In this document: in pieces, positions 1 through 12,029 of the stretch
How positions within the stretch are numbered: the first letter of the stretch is position 1
Layout of the letters: every line of letters begins with the position of its first letter
Assembly (NCBI GenBank): GCA_963920665.1
Contig: OY987268.1
Span: 250,501 to 314,500 of the forward strand
Reading direction: 5' to 3'
Length of the DNA stretch: 64,000 bases
From: Straminergon stramineum
Taxonomy: Eukaryota; Streptophyta; Bryopsida; Hypnales; Calliergonaceae
Notes under the pieces: generated by a model
Databases searched by the model: none
What the model saw: the letters and a program-made list of their open reading frames with translations, nothing else
What the model was told of the DNA's origin: nothing
Position numbers and translations under genes: made by a program

Positions 1-334
1 TTGTACATCGTTTCCCCCAAAAGGGAAGGTCTCCTCTAAATATACTCCCTCAAAAAATTAAAATAGGAAATGGTTATGTTGAATTTTACATGACCACATG
101 GATGGATGAAGGAGAAATGAAATGTTAGGAAGAAGGGCTTTTCTAAATCTCCACTTCCTAAACCAATTTGCTTTCTTTATTACTTAATTAACTTTTGATC
201 ACTTAGTATTGAATGCCTCAATCCTAGGGTTTTTTGGAGTTAATCCTTAGAAAAGGGGGGAGCGGTACTTGAAAAGTTTGAATACCTTCCCTCCAATTTG
301 TAAGGGGGGAAAGTCAAACTCATGTTTTCTGGCG

Positions 335-620
335 CCCCTGACCCGCGGTCGCCCCATATGTAGCCGCCTCCATCGTCATGAACTAGAAGACCTTTCTGAA
401 TCTAAAACCCACGGTCGCCCCATTACCTACTATCGCCCAGGAAATGACTTGTGGTCACCCTATATGCAGCCACCCCCCTATACCCACGGTCACCCTACAC
501 CCAAGGTCTCCTTCCAGAAACTCTAATTTTTCTTGAATGGCAGTTTCTGTATAGTGGGACCCAGACCTGCGATCGCCCAAGACCCACATACGCCCTCTTC
601 CCGCACGCGCCCTAGGCAAT
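335..620. repeat. GC-rich repeat cluster, GCGGTCGCCC type
   Basis: A degenerate motif close to ACCCGCGGTCGCCCC recurs in an otherwise AT-rich sequence, with variants such as CCCACGGTCGCCCC, CCCACGGTCACCC and CTGCGATCGCCC. The same motif type recurs at 3265-3560 and 7965-8160, so the three clusters bracket the accessory gene and the transposase gene of unit A. Clustered short motifs near the ends of hAT and CACTA elements often act as transposase-binding subterminal repeats; that role here is inference. Bases 1-334 are AT-rich and I see no gene in them. Confidence 0.6.
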
Positions 621-831
621 TTCGGGTACTTAAGGAGATAGTGGATTCCTAGGTCGCCACTTCCTTCATCACATTGTGCCTTTCATCCGCCTTGAAGCAT
701 CAAATTGTCGGTTCGTCGGTTGGAAGTTTGGGCACCTACACGTGTTGTGGCTTCCACGTTTACAAATTCATTTCTTCGGTTATATTATTGACAAAAGTCT
801 AGTTCTCTTTACGCTAGAGTAACATGACAAG

Positions 832-2392
832 ATGACGAAGAAGAAAGGAGATCGCCATAGCAGGTAACAATGCGCCTTTTTTGATCCAGCGGCTAAGGCA
901 TATCGGGGATGGCGTCATGTAAATTCTGATTGGACCTTGACAACCTGCAAGTTATTTGTGGATTGGTGCCATATCGACAAGCTATTCCCTTACCATTGAC
1001 ATATTCACCATGTGAAGCAAAACCAAGCAAATCTTAATTACTGCAAGGATGATGCATTTGTCCAGAGATGTATTGAAGTGTACTGAGCATTGTACGGAAA
1101 GTGAAAAATTCCACGGAGCAAAGTCTCAATGGGCATATGCCAAATGGTATATGCAGAGTTACATTTGGGGAAAACGGTAGATTGGATGACCTTCAAGACA
1201 TCCAAGAATGTCACCCTTCCAACTACAAAAAGACATTCCAAGAGCGGGTCCTTCAAATAATCCTTGGGATGGGCTAGGGCCCAAAAAGAACATTATAGAA
1301 GGAGTGGTAGATGAGGATTACGTTTGGTCAACGTCAATTGGAGAATCAGACTCCGATGAAGAGCCATTGCCTGAACCTAGGGACAGGATCGAAGATACAT
1401 CAATGGAAGAAAACTTATCGTTGGTGGTATTAGAAGAAGGCAACATGCAACGGACCATAGCAATGTATGGAGAACCTTTTATGTCTATGGAACCGATAGG
1501 GGTTCGTCGTCCCGAAGATGATGAAGTGTTCCATTACGTGCAAGCTCGCTTGCAGGAAATTAATGAAGATAGGTTGGATGGGGAGAGTGAAGCCGAAGAA
1601 GAGATTCCTCTGACCTTGATGAAATTGCCTTCCATGGAAGCATTGCGTGAAATGGAACAAGAACATCAAGGTGTACTTGGAAAAGACAATAATTGGCAAA
1701 CAAAAGAATCCTATAAAGTGGAGTTGGAGATGCTTTTAAAGGATCTGGAAGAAAAAGAAAGGGAGTGTGAGATCATCGAGATGTGGAGCGCACAAGAGAT
1801 TCAGGTTGAGGATGTGGGCACCTTCAAAGAATTCATTCAAGCTGGACAAACTTGTTTGGCAGCCCAACAAAGAGAATTGGACCAACTGGACCAATTTTAC
1901 CTCAAATTCAATAAAGGAGAAGATGGAGGATCCAGTTCAAATGTCAATCCTGTTATGGATGAACAACTTCAAACGATAATGGGAAAATGTAGGATGGAAG
2001 AAAACAACCTTACCCTTGAAAAAGGAAGTGTGGAAAAGGCAAGATCAACATTGAACCGCTTGAAGGAGATGAAGGATGCAGATTCTATTGACCGGTCGTT
2101 GTAGTCGGATTCATTGTCTGTGGATGTTGAAGATTTGTCATCCACTACGGAAATAGAGAAGTTGAAGATGAAGTTAGCTTTTGTAAAAAGATTGGAACAG
2201 AAGTTGGAGGAAAAGATGTCATGGCCGAAGGCACACATCAGGTTCATGTCATTGTTCAAGAAGTGGTGGATCCAAAATAAGATGTGGAACCATGACCTGA
2301 CTCTTTTGAAGAGGGAAGAGAGAGTGGAAAGAGCCCAAATAGAACTAGAAAAGAAAAAAAGGGAAGAACAAGGGGAAATGGATGGAGTATAA
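832..2392 (+). pseudogene. Accessory protein of hAT-like unit A, coiled coil, decayed
   Basis: I do not recognise a named family. From the ATG at 832 one frame reads a lysine-rich start, then a segment with TCKLFVDWCHIDKLF, then VYAELHLGKTVDWMT. It holds several stops, the first at the 12th codon. A +1 frameshift lies just before 1208. From there a long frame runs to 2104, and after one TAG (2102-2104) on to 2392. The second part is very acidic (SDSDEEPLPEP near its start) and then mostly Glu/Lys/Leu-rich with coiled-coil character. The N-terminal segment matches the accessory proteins encoded at 19781-20857 and 27878-31252. The gene lies upstream of the transposase on the same strand, as in unit B. 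Compared with B it ends early and has no RING finger. The function is unknown; a transposition accessory or silencing-related role is speculation. Confidence 0.6.
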
Positions 2393-3264
2393 ATTAGGTG
2401 GCTCCTGTTTCTTTTATGACTATGTACTTCTTCTAAGATATATGAAGAAAAAGGTTTTGTCCTTATTTTTGTTGAAATACAAGAACGTTTATTTTTATTT
2501 TTTGTGAATGAAAATGTGATTGCATTTGGATCCAAACGTTTGAATTTTTGACAAATTTTGATGATTTCAAGTTATGTGAATGTTAATTTCTTGCAAAATT
2601 TGTGTAGTGTTTTAAAAAAAAAGAATTCTAGTAACTTTGAGTCTACACAAAGAACCCTCAATAAATTTAAGCTGCATCATCCATGAGAGTTTCAATATAA
2701 GTTTATATGGTTGCATTTTTCTGTATTTTAACATATGGTTTGAACATAATGTAAATGACAACATCCTTGTGCTCTTCAACTCGTGAATGGATGGACTCTT
2801 CTTGAGATTTATAATTTGGAAAAAAACATCATAAAAAGGTACTCAAAAGAATACTTTTGGAATTGATAAAGAAATGGAAGTTATACATTTTGAGTTGTGG
2901 ATTCCATGTATATGGTTTGATCAACCAATGTTGTCCCCCATTTTTCTTTTTAATTTGAAAGAGAAAGTTCTTCATTTTTTCCAAATTTGAGTACAAGCTA
3001 ATTCTATTTATTTTTTATTAAGTTTGTTGGAATGGATTTGAAATGAGTTTCCCTTCATGTGGTAGTTTAAAAAAAATTGTATTCTTTAAGTTTATGACCA
3101 TACTCTTGAAAATCTTTTTTTGAAGTATCTATAAATACCAAGTCAAACCCTTGGATAGCGTTTAGGGTTTAATAAAATATCTATCTAAACTAGGATGAAT
3201 TTCATCTAGAAACTCAACGATGGAACGCTAATGGGTTAACAGAAATGGCCTTGGGTCCTAAGTG
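2393..3264. other. AT-rich non-coding interval
   Basis: The interval has long A/T runs and no convincing reading frame. It lies between the accessory gene and the middle GC-rich cluster of unit A. In unit B the equivalent place codes for the RING-containing part of the accessory protein, so this interval may mark the point where unit A lost that part. I see no trace of the cysteine pattern here. Confidence 0.4.
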
Positions 3265-3560
3265 TAAGTGCGGTTGCCCTTCATGTACCCGAAGTCGCCT
3301 CCTGAGACCCGCGGTCGCCCCCTTCTACCCGAAGTTGCCCCACCCGAGACGTGCAGCCGCCCCCTTTCTACCTGCACTCGCCCCTCTTAGTCCCATAGTT
3401 GCCTTCTTCTACCCACAGTTGTCTTGCCATAGATCCATAGTTGCCCCCCCTAGACCTGTAGTCGCCCTTTCATTTGCACACGCGCTCTTAGTACAAACCG
3501 TCAACCCGCAGTCACCTACGGGGCGATTGCACCTATTACAAGGTCGCTCGTTTCCTGCAC
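3265..3560. repeat. GC-rich repeat cluster between the two genes of unit A
   Basis: Around fifteen degenerate copies of CCGCGGTCGCCCC-like sequence (CCGAAGTCGCC, CCGCGGTCGCCC, GTGCAGCCGCCCC, CTGCACTCGCCCC and similar) follow one another at roughly 15-25-base spacing. An open frame across them (3245-3607) is only the translation of the repeat. Unit B has a GC cluster in the equivalent place (27290-27440), so a cluster between the accessory gene and the transposase seems to be part of the architecture. Confidence 0.65.
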
Positions 3561-3838
3561 CCATTCTTGCTCTTAGTGGGCGACTTGCAGTGCTAGAAGG
3601 ACTATAGTATAAAGCTAAAGGGCCGGACTTTGATTTTCACCTTGCTCCGGGGATGAACTCATGACTTGAATTTTCAAAAGAGGTTTCTTGCGGATGTTTG
3701 GTTCTTTGGAGGACAACGACTTGGTTTGAGTGGTTTAAAAGACCGGTCAAAGCAAGTGGCTTTGCCATTCTTTTTTCTAAATCAAGGCTCTGATTCATAT
3801 GATAATATTGTTTGAAGAACTCATAGGCGAGGGACAAT

Positions 3839-6800
3839 ATGGTTGGTCGGGGGGAGGGGAGGAGGACTACCATTAACGATACAAGGAGAGCCACGAAGGA
3901 GTGGGACCCTTGGTTGGTTGTAGACATTGACCATCAGTTTGCGGGAAACACATGAACATGTGTTTTATGTGGGTGGACCTCCATGTTTGTACGAAAGTGG
4001 GCATTCTATCACTTTGGATTTTGTAGCAGGACTGCATCGGAGCAATGTAAGAAAATCCCATGGGTAGTATTGCAAAAGTTTAGGACTTGTGGTGGGGTTG
4101 TTTTGAAGGAAATGAGCTTTGAACAAATGCATGAGGAGGTTCCAGAATTTGATGTTGTGGATGAGACTGTGGTAGAGCCTATGTTGGAGGGGGGTAGGGA
4201 GAGATCAGAGGAGCCTAGTGCTATGAATGAACCAATGCTTCCTATTACAAATTCAGTAGATTTCACTCCTCAAACAATTTTGAGAAGGAGGAATAACCCT
4301 TCCATTTCTAGGCAAACTAGCATGGATGAGGCATTACAAAGTGGCACGAGAGCAAAGTTGGATACCATGTGGGCTTCCTTCTTTTATGAGGCTAGTATCG
4401 CGTTCAATGTTGAGCACCATCCAGCCTTTGTGAAAGCAATGAAAGAGGCATCGGCATTAGGACTACGATACCAACCGCCCTCATACAATGCTTTGCGTAC
4501 AAGAATGATAGAGCCAAAGAAGGAAAGTGTTTCTAAAATGGTCACTGAGCGGACAAAGCACTCTATCGAAGTTTATGAAGTGACTATTTGTTTGGATGGT
4601 TGGTCTCATACTATGAGCTGTCCATTATTGAATTTAATGCTTATGTGTCTTGCGGGGAATGTGTTTCTTGGATTGCTGGACACCACGGGGAAGAAGAAAG
4701 ACATTGCATACACAACCAATATGATGGTGCAATACATAGAAGAGGTTGGCCCAAAAAACATTGTCTAACTATGTACGGACAATGCCACTGTCATGACAAG
4801 GACTTTGAAGGCATTACAAGAGAAATATCTTCACATGTATACCTAAGGATGCGCAGCACACATTTTGGACTTGCTTTTGGAAGACTGGGCAAAAGATGGC
4901 AAAGTGAAGAAAATAGTACGACGTTGTACACAGATTGTAAAGTACATCAAGAGGTACCATTCCACATTGGCTCTCTTCCGAAAGTACTCCCCGGACAAGG
5001 CACTGCGAATGCCTTCTAAAACACACTTTGCGGTGAACTTCCTCATAGTATCATGTGTGGTGGAGTGCAAGTCAACATTGATTCGAGTGATAATGGATGA
5101 GACATATGTGCAATTTGAGGTTAGTTTGGAACATTGCCAAAATGGAGATATATTGAAAACGCAAGCCCGTATAGAGCGGGAGGACATTCATGCAGAATCT
5201 ATTTGGGTGGAGTGTGATAATTTTTTGCACTTGGTGGAGCCCGTCTTTATTGCTCTCCGAGTGTTTGATGGGAAAGCCCCAGCAATGCCTAAGGTTTGGT
5301 TGGTTATGAAGACTCTTGAAGAGCACGTGAAGAGCTTAAGAAACAAACCTTTTTTTGAGAAGCATTTCGAGGCTCGTTGGAAATTGATGCTTACAAACCT
5401 ACACTATGCAGAAGCACTCTTAAATCCTTTCTTGATTGAAGTAGGAACCCTTCGTAACGGCAGTGTGGCCAAAAGAGCCTTACATTGGGTGCTTCGAAAA
5501 ATGAGCGAGTCATTGGGATTATCATACATGGAGGCATTGCAAGAGCTCACGTAGTTCGAAGAGAAGACCGACCCTTTTGACCCTTTAGAAGAGGCTCTTG
5601 AGATTACACAATGTAAACTAATGCCTCATCAATGGTGGAATCTTGTGGGTGCTAATGTTCTCCCAAAAATTGCAATGAGAATTCTATCTTTGACGTGCTC
5701 AGCATCATCATGTGAATGGAATTGGAGCATGTATTCGTTTGTGCACAATAAAGTGTGAAATCACCTAACCACATCCAAGGCTGAAGCATTGGTGTATATC
5801 TACACCAACAATAAGCTTGAACATGAGAAACATGGATGCAATCCTGCAATGTTTTATGAAAAGTACCTTACGGATGGAAATACCTCAGAAGAGAATGAAG
5901 AGCCATTAGCTATAGGATCATCAGGGGATGGCGACCCAATCAGAATGGCTCGAGCTGATGAGGACATTAGGCTGGTAGAAGAGCGCCTACATGGAAATAT
6001 GTGGGCAGGACTGATTCGTAGAGAAAACAATCCTCCACGGAGACACAACTATGGAAATACATTTACAGTTGACAATAATAGGTACTACTCTGAGGAGGAG
6101 GAGGTTCAGCGTGCACTGCGAAGGCCCCCGCAACCCTACTTCTATGCTAGGGATAGGAATGTACCTCCTCTAATAAATTCATCGCCGATGAGGGCAAGTA
6201 GTCCCAACAACCCCAATGAAGGCGTAATAATCCAATGCCAACAAGAGCTGAGGAAGCAAGAATGCAAGATCTCCAAATGTTGTAGATCAGGGTTCTACAA
6301 GGGTAATGAATCTATGAAGCATTGCTCGAGTTGCTGAGGTAAATGAAAGGCAAGAGGAGGCAACACCGCCAACACACGTCAAAGATGTTGTGCATACAAG
6401 CGGTCCACTTTCTCCATTATGGAACCCCTTAAGAACAGAAAATGTGGAATATGATTCAGACTTGCCCTTGCAATCTGTTATGAACCGAAATCGTACTATG
6501 CCTCTCAATGGAGGAGGAAACGCAAACAATGCTAGGGCAACTAAGTCTATACCAACCTGTGCAACTAGGCCGCCCTTGCATAATAGTCCTCTTAGGACGG
6601 TTGATAATGAAGGCCATGCCTCTGCTCCGCAACCCACTCAATCCTCCTCAATTTCTGGCCCTAGAGAATCATCCTTGCTCGTGCGTGAAGGCACAAGAGG
6701 ACAGAAAAAGCGATTGAGGAAGATGCAGGAGAGGTTGCAAAGAAATCCCAAACGACAGAACCATGTTGTCCAAAGATTCATGATGGGTGAAGCCAATTCC

Positions 6801-7096
6801 GCTCGAAACATTGGGCAATCCAATAGAGGTGAACGACACCTTGCATCCAACCTTGATGGAACAAGAGATGCATTGAGGTTGACTAAACGATTGGTGCAAA
6901 CTAGCGGCGACGGCATCGTGGATACTAAAGTGCGGATCGTGAACTCAGAAATAGAACATGAAGTGCAAAATGAAGAGTATGAAGGGAGGACGACGAGAAT
7001 GGCAACTGTGATGATTGTGAAGGGGTGGAGGAGTCGGATGATGATTTTGACTCTAATGTTGATGAGGTGCCTAGTGATTACACATTTTCATCGTAA
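3839..7096 (+). pseudogene. hAT-family transposase, unit A, decayed
   Basis: This is a DDE transposase of the hAT superfamily, which cuts and pastes its own element. From the ATG at 3839, a BED-type zinc-finger region comes first (KEWDPW, then CVLC, then a later His and Cys). It is followed by an acidic linker, the core with ICLDGWSH (probable first catalytic Asp) and LCTDN (second), and the hAT dimerisation region (WWNLVGANVLPKIA, SSCEWNWS, ALVYIYTN). The usual CERxWS motif reads CEWNWS. In-frame stops are at 3953 (TGA), 4766 (TAA), 4844 (TAA), 5552 (TAG) and 5756 (TGA), with no frameshift over that stretch. Frame changes near 6300 and 7000 lead to a basic tail and then an acidic C-terminus ending at 7096. 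The copy cannot make active enzyme. Its closest relative here is the transposase at 23700-27023, on the opposite strand. Confidence 0.85.
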
Positions 7097-7960
7097 CTTT
7101 ATAAATATAGATTTAGAGGTAGTGAAGTGGTAATGTAATGCTTTTGCATAATTTTGGTGTATTGAAGTTTTCTAGCTTAAGTTCATAGACAAATAGCCTA
7201 TAGATGAGTTTTGTGTAGTATCTACTTTAGTATGAAAGCATGATAGTGTTAGAATTACAAAGTTTTGTTCACTGTCTTTAGTGTAGACTTCCACAGGTGT
7301 AGACGTGGAGATCTTAACAAAGTTCATGGAAGTACAATTGAAGTAGAAGTTCATTTATAAGATTGGGTCACTACTCTATTAGTGTGTACAACTTATAATT
7401 ACAGTAATACTAATTATCCTTACTTTTTTCTTGTTTTTGTATCTATTTTTGGTGTAATTATTATATCCAATTGCGATATTGGCTTCTACATTTCAATAGG
7501 AGTAGAAAATTTGAATTAGAAATTCCCAACCATATGTAATAAAAAAATGTAGAACTTGGAGGCTCCTATGAATGAGTGAATGACCTCAGAATGTGAAGTA
7601 CTTAATTTAAGGCTTAGGAGAATGCAATGGCACATAGAAACTGAAGGATCCTAAATCGTGAGTAAGATTGAAATGGTCGTTATATCCATGTTTGCAATTG
7701 CAACAGCACACGAGGTTGCTCTTAACCTTTTATGGATGGACTAGTGAGTATGAAAATCATCTCCAATGGAACTATGTAATGTGATGTACTTGCCTTTCCC
7801 CTCACAAAAATACTCATTTCCGGTATGAGGACTTAGTAAGATCTCTCTTTTGGGACTAAATTTTCAAAGATGGATAATTGCACTTATATTGTATACTAGA
7901 AGTTCTTATCATCCACGGAACAAAAAAAATTCCTTGCGTATGGGATAAAGCCAAGATTGC
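7097..7960. other. AT-rich non-coding interval
   Basis: This is the 3' flank of the unit A transposase. It is AT-rich, with no convincing coding frame and no recognisable RNA gene. It leads into the third GC-rich cluster of unit A. Confidence 0.4.
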
Positions 7961-7964
7961 CCTT

Positions 7965-8160
7965 TTCCTTACACCCGCAGTTGCCTTTACATCCTCAATC
8001 ACCTTGGATTTTGGACCCGCAGTTGCCCTCATTCTGGGACCTGCGGTCGCCCCACCTTACTCGTAGTCGCCTTGGATTTTGGACCCGCAATCGCCTTCAT
8101 TTTGGGACCCGTGGTTGCCCCACCTTACTGGCACGCGCCCCACCTATAGTCGCCCATGGT
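7965..8160. repeat. GC-rich repeat cluster, 3' side of unit A
   Basis: Repeats such as ACCCGCAGTTGCC, ACCTGCGGTCGCCCC and ACCCGTGGTTGCCCC show the same motif and the same strand sense as the clusters at 335-620 and 3265-3560. It includes an imperfect tandem repeat of about 60 bases (TTGGATTTTGGACCCGCA at two places). It probably marks the 3' subterminal region of unit A. I could not identify matching terminal inverted repeats or a target duplication for A. Confidence 0.55.
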
Positions 8161-8274
8161 GACATGGTCAAAGCTTTCCACGTCAATGTTGACAACCCAC
8201 CACATAAGATAAAATTTTTGGCTGCCCTGCTCGAAAACCCTAAACCCTAATTTCGTGCTCGTCAAATTTGTCTT

Positions 8275-8364
8275 GTATATGCGACACTCGTCTTATATGA
8301 CATGCGACATCAGACAAACAAATCAACACCCAAACCCCAAAACACGTTTGACAGAACAACCCTG
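8275..8364. mobile_element. Truncated end of a hAT-like MITE family
   Basis: This 90-base stretch matches one end of the MITE at 44597-44950 (inverted) and the end near 56345-56435 (direct). Shared landmarks are GCGACATCAGACAAACAA, CAACACCCAAACCC and the terminus GACAGAACAACCCTG, whose complement CAGGGTTGTTCTGTC looks like a hAT-type inverted repeat. Only this end is present here. It directly abuts the GTCCGC cluster that follows. Confidence 0.5.
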
Positions 8365-8780
8365 GCCCGTCCGCAATGTCAGGGTCCGTTTGCGATGCCG
8401 ACTGCCATTTTCGTAGCCCATCCACAGATCACGAACACCGTCCGGTAGTTGATCAGTCCGTCCGCCTCCCCGTCCACAAATCCAACTACCTGTCTACCCG
8501 ACCGTGCGACTGCCCTGTCTGTCTGCGAGGCCATCCACAACTTTGGGAGTGCGTTCGCAAATCCGTTTGGCCATCCGTCAAACCGTCCACTCGTCTCGTT
8601 GGCTGTCCGTGAGCCATCCGCACATCCAAGAGACTGTTCACCTACCCATCTGCGAGTCTCCTTGGCCGTCTATGAGGCTGTTCGCACATCCGGAGATCGT
8701 CCGCCTCCTCGTTCGCACATCCGGGAGACCATTCACCTAGCCGTCCGCGAGTCTCCTTTCTTGTCTGCAAGGCCATGCAA
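8365..8780. repeat. GTCCGC-rich cluster
   Basis: Dense degenerate repeats of CCGTCCGC, CCATCCGC, CGCACATCCG and GCGAGTCTCC lie in an AT-rich surround. Open frames of 78-112 codons overlap here in several phases, as expected for GC-rich repeats with few stop codons, and none has protein-like features. The same motif marks units B, C and F. It may be the 3' subterminal region of unit C, whose genes on the minus strand begin further right. Confidence 0.6.
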
Positions 8781-10200
8781 TTCATGAATAAGGGTAGAAT
8801 TTTGTTTTTTAACCCCTAAATACCCAAGGGCAGTTTGGAGTTTGGACCTTCTTGAAATTTGTTCTAAACTGAATAAAAAGTCAACATTTTGATAACTTAT
8901 ACCAATTTATTTTCAATTGTAACCATACAAATTCAAACTAGACATGTTAAAGATCACATAGGAAAAAAAAAGTACAATATCACTTATAGATTGAAAGATT
9001 ATAATTTCTGTCTTTTTGATCATGAAGGTGTTCAAAGTAAGAAAATTTTTCAATTATTTTTTTGCATGTCAACTCTAAGAAGTTGGTCACTAAAAAAATA
9101 TTAGGTTATAGGGCGTAGCATGCACAACCTCAATCAATTTTTTGTTTTTCAAAATCTATTCTACAATTTTCTTAAAATCTTAAATGAACTTCTAATGTGA
9201 TTTTTCCTCCAAGAGTCCCAGAACTACTGTATTTGAGGCTCATTTCCAAGAGCCCTCAACACTATAGGAGGTGAAGATTGCAATGGGCATCCTTGCACAA
9301 AATCTTGAATAGAAAAATCAAAATCCTTCATTTTCAAGATTGTCTTTTTGATCCTAAAACTAGACTTCAAGAACAGTTCTCCAAAATTTTAAACTACTAA
9401 TAATAGCAATTTGGTTGGGTTCTACTTAACTTCAAAGTTTTTGAAACACCAAAATTTGGTGCCTTGGGCATTTAGGGGTTAATAAATACAATCATGTACT
9501 CAAGGAAAGTATTCTTAAAAAAGAAAGTGAAGGACAATTGAATCTCAAAATTACATGATGAAAACAAGAAAGAAGAATGTTTGATTTTGAGGATTTCCGA
9601 TAAATTAGGCATGACACCCTTTTTCAAATAAATTTTATTTGTAAATTACTTTAAAATCCTTCATCGTCAAGAATTTAGGTCTCTTGTGCATTGATACATT
9701 ATAAGATTACAAGTATAAAGACTAAAAAATGAAAACCACAATTGTTGAAGGGGTTTGTCATTATAATTCAAATATCAACGAACTTCTAAGAGGGTGGAAG
9801 TAATTTCTTATTGTAAATGAAATTGTCTTCTTTCAAGGCTCTTTCCAAATAAAATTGGACAACGCTAAAATTTTACACCCATACATCATACAATTAACAC
9901 TTCCTCACACAAGCTTACCAACTCAATATCCATCTACATTCATTCATTCAAGAAGAAATTTTGCATTTTGCATCAAACAAAAGATATACTTCAAATGACA
10001 AAAAAATGGTATTCATTCATTATTTAGCAATTCAAATACATTGAACTATTCAAAATGTATGTCCTATTTCACATATATTGGCATACTCTAGAGGAATAGA
10101 GGTGTATACATACTAAGCAATTTACACGCATAAATCCGAAGCTCTACATTTAACAAATATTTCTAAAGCTCTATATAGTGTTCTGTTGCTTACTAATATG
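8781..10200. other. AT-rich non-coding interval
   Basis: No supported gene. One short stretch near 9455-9485 (CCTTGGGCATTTAGGGGTTAAT) resembles a landmark of the conserved non-coding block found at 21770, 31780 and 47440, so this may be a very diverged relative of that block. Nothing else is recognised. Confidence 0.35.
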
Positions 10201-10346
10201 AATGTCGGAAGTGTTCATCTGGCATAGGCCAATTGAACTACCCTATGAATTGATTGATGATGTGGGCCAAACCACCCCGGTAACCATCGCCTCTTTGGCA
10301 AAGTCGGTCCAAGTATTGGTGAAATACAATTCCCAATTGTTGGTGG

Positions 10347-11681
10347 CTAAACATAGCCATTGCATTTGTTTCCCATTACAACTTGTAAGTTGTAGTCCTT
10401 TGACATACATTGCTTGTTAATCCTTTGAGCAATTTTACCAATCACATATTCCTCCGATGCATGTGATAAATGTGGAATGATTTCCACATCCGCGTCTCTT
10501 CTATGCAAATATGCAATGCTTGGATCCACCCACCACCTCCTTGTCAAAGCTTCATTCATGTCACTTGCAGATGTAAACATATGTAAGGATTTCATTGATT
10601 CGGTAGCTATAGTAGTCATGCTCCAATCGCAAATTCCAATATACATACGTGACTCATCGTCAGGAAAATGGAACATGATGTCTAGAGAAATATCATTGTG
10701 TAGATGTCCAACAACATGCACTGCATTCATGATGTGTACCAACGCCCACACAAGCTCGGTGCGCTTCTTTTGAAACTGAGCAAGATGGTAAACCTTAATC
10801 ACATCTAACTCCATTGGATTGGAATATTACAACCAAACATATATGTTGTCTGAATAATCGTTATCCATGTTCAACATTTATCGAAGTGTTCTGCCATTCC
10901 ACCAATATGAATATCCTTCATTCGTTCTTCCATATACTGCAACAAATCGTATAACTCCAAAATGTAGAATCTTCATTGCCATTGATTCATTTTGGTGTTC
11001 CATCTTTGCAAGCTGAGGTTGTATGGCATGGTGGTTGGATATCTTTGCTAAAAACTTCCATGACGGAGCTATCCCTTGAAATCCTTCGATTCGGACCCTC
11101 TGAATTGTTGCATATCGGCCCCTCATGATTACGTCATCTTTGGGAATCACCCGTGCTATGTCCGAAAGCGCTATGAGATGGCGTCTACCCCTACCCAATT
11201 TAGCAAGTCCTTCATCGCTAGTCCACCAAGCCAATGACCCTCGCCTATTCCACCACCGGCCAATAAACAACTGAGCTTTGAGAATGACTTGCTCAAAGGC
11301 TTCATCATTTGCACGGTGTTGCTTGCCATATTTGACTAGGACCACATCAAAGTTCCACAATGCATCATGCACCTTGTTCTCCAAACATTTGTTGAAGCCC
11401 CTCTTCTTTGTCTTATGGTGCCATTGCCGAACGTGAAGGGCATCCAACATCCTCTGCATTATGTGTGCCTTGAATTTTTGTGGGCCCTCCTCTTGATATC
11501 TTACGTATTTTGTGTCAAGGGACACAGCGGTTTCTACCTCATAGAATTTGGCAATGCATTTGATCATGAATGCTTTGCATGCATTTGAGGGAATTTCTCT
11601 AGTTGCCTCCGTATTTGGTATCCTTTCTTGTACCACTTGCTTTCCCTTCACTGCCTTCTTTGCTCTAGGCATTGTGATCAA
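10347..11681 (-). pseudogene. Kinase-fold-like protein in the transposase position of unit C, decayed
   Basis: The frame runs from 11681 (or the ATG at 11672) and continues past two TAA stops (about 10878 and 10836). It starts with a lysine-rich stretch (PRAKKAVKGKQ). Later it has RGRYATIQRVRIEG, which could be a nucleotide-loop-like region, and HNDISLDIMFHF followed by IGICDWS. An HxD...N catalytic loop followed by a DFG-like D-W motif is typical of protein-kinase-like and aminoglycoside-kinase-like folds. The Asn is not in the usual position here, so the copy may be inactive. This family assignment is motif-based and moderate. A GTCCGC cluster (11850-12000) lies just upstream and the accessory gene of unit C further upstream on the same strand, the position held by the transposase in units A and B. 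Similarity may continue weakly down to about 10200. Confidence 0.45.
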
Positions 11682-11849
11682 TTTTGTGTAACAATGATTT
11701 GTAATTCAAAATTACACGATTGCTACAAAAAATAAAAAAAAGAGGGCCCCCAAAATAAGACTTCCGCCTTCCGGAGGAAAGGAGCCAATGGAGGATAAAC
11801 CACCAAGCTCTCCGCTCCATGCTTATAAAATACAAGGGGCAAGGCAAAA

Positions 11850-12000
11850 GTGATTGTGGATGGGCTGTCCGCGTCATCCCGATCGTTGGATCGTGTGGAG
11901 GCCGGTCATCTGCCTCATTAGATGGTCGATATGATGCAACCACTATCAGCCCTATCCGACCTGGTGGACGGTCTTCCGACCGAAGGATCAAACGGCCAAG
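11850..12000. repeat. GTCCGC/GTCCGACC cluster upstream of the kinase-like gene
   Basis: Short GC-rich motifs (GCTGTCCGCGTC, GGCCGGTCATC, CCGACCTGGTGG, GGTCTTCCGACC) sit just 5' of the minus-strand gene. This matches the position of the cluster at 27290-27440 relative to the unit B transposase. It is probably a regulatory or transposase-binding region; that is inference. Confidence 0.5.
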
Positions 12001-12029
12001 ACAATGTGGAATAAAATTCAGTAACTTAT

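Noticed and set aside
335..620. Regularly repeated short GC motif, CRISPR-like at first glance
   Set aside because: The repeats are short and degenerate, the spacing is irregular, there are no constant-length spacers, and the context is plant nuclear transposons.
3245..3607. 120-codon Pro/Leu/Ala-rich frame
   Set aside because: It is the translation of the GCGGTCGCCC repeat cluster.
8376..8787. Three overlapping open frames of 78-112 codons
   Set aside because: They lie in different phases of one GTCCGC-rich repeat cluster, with few stop codons by composition and no protein-like pattern.
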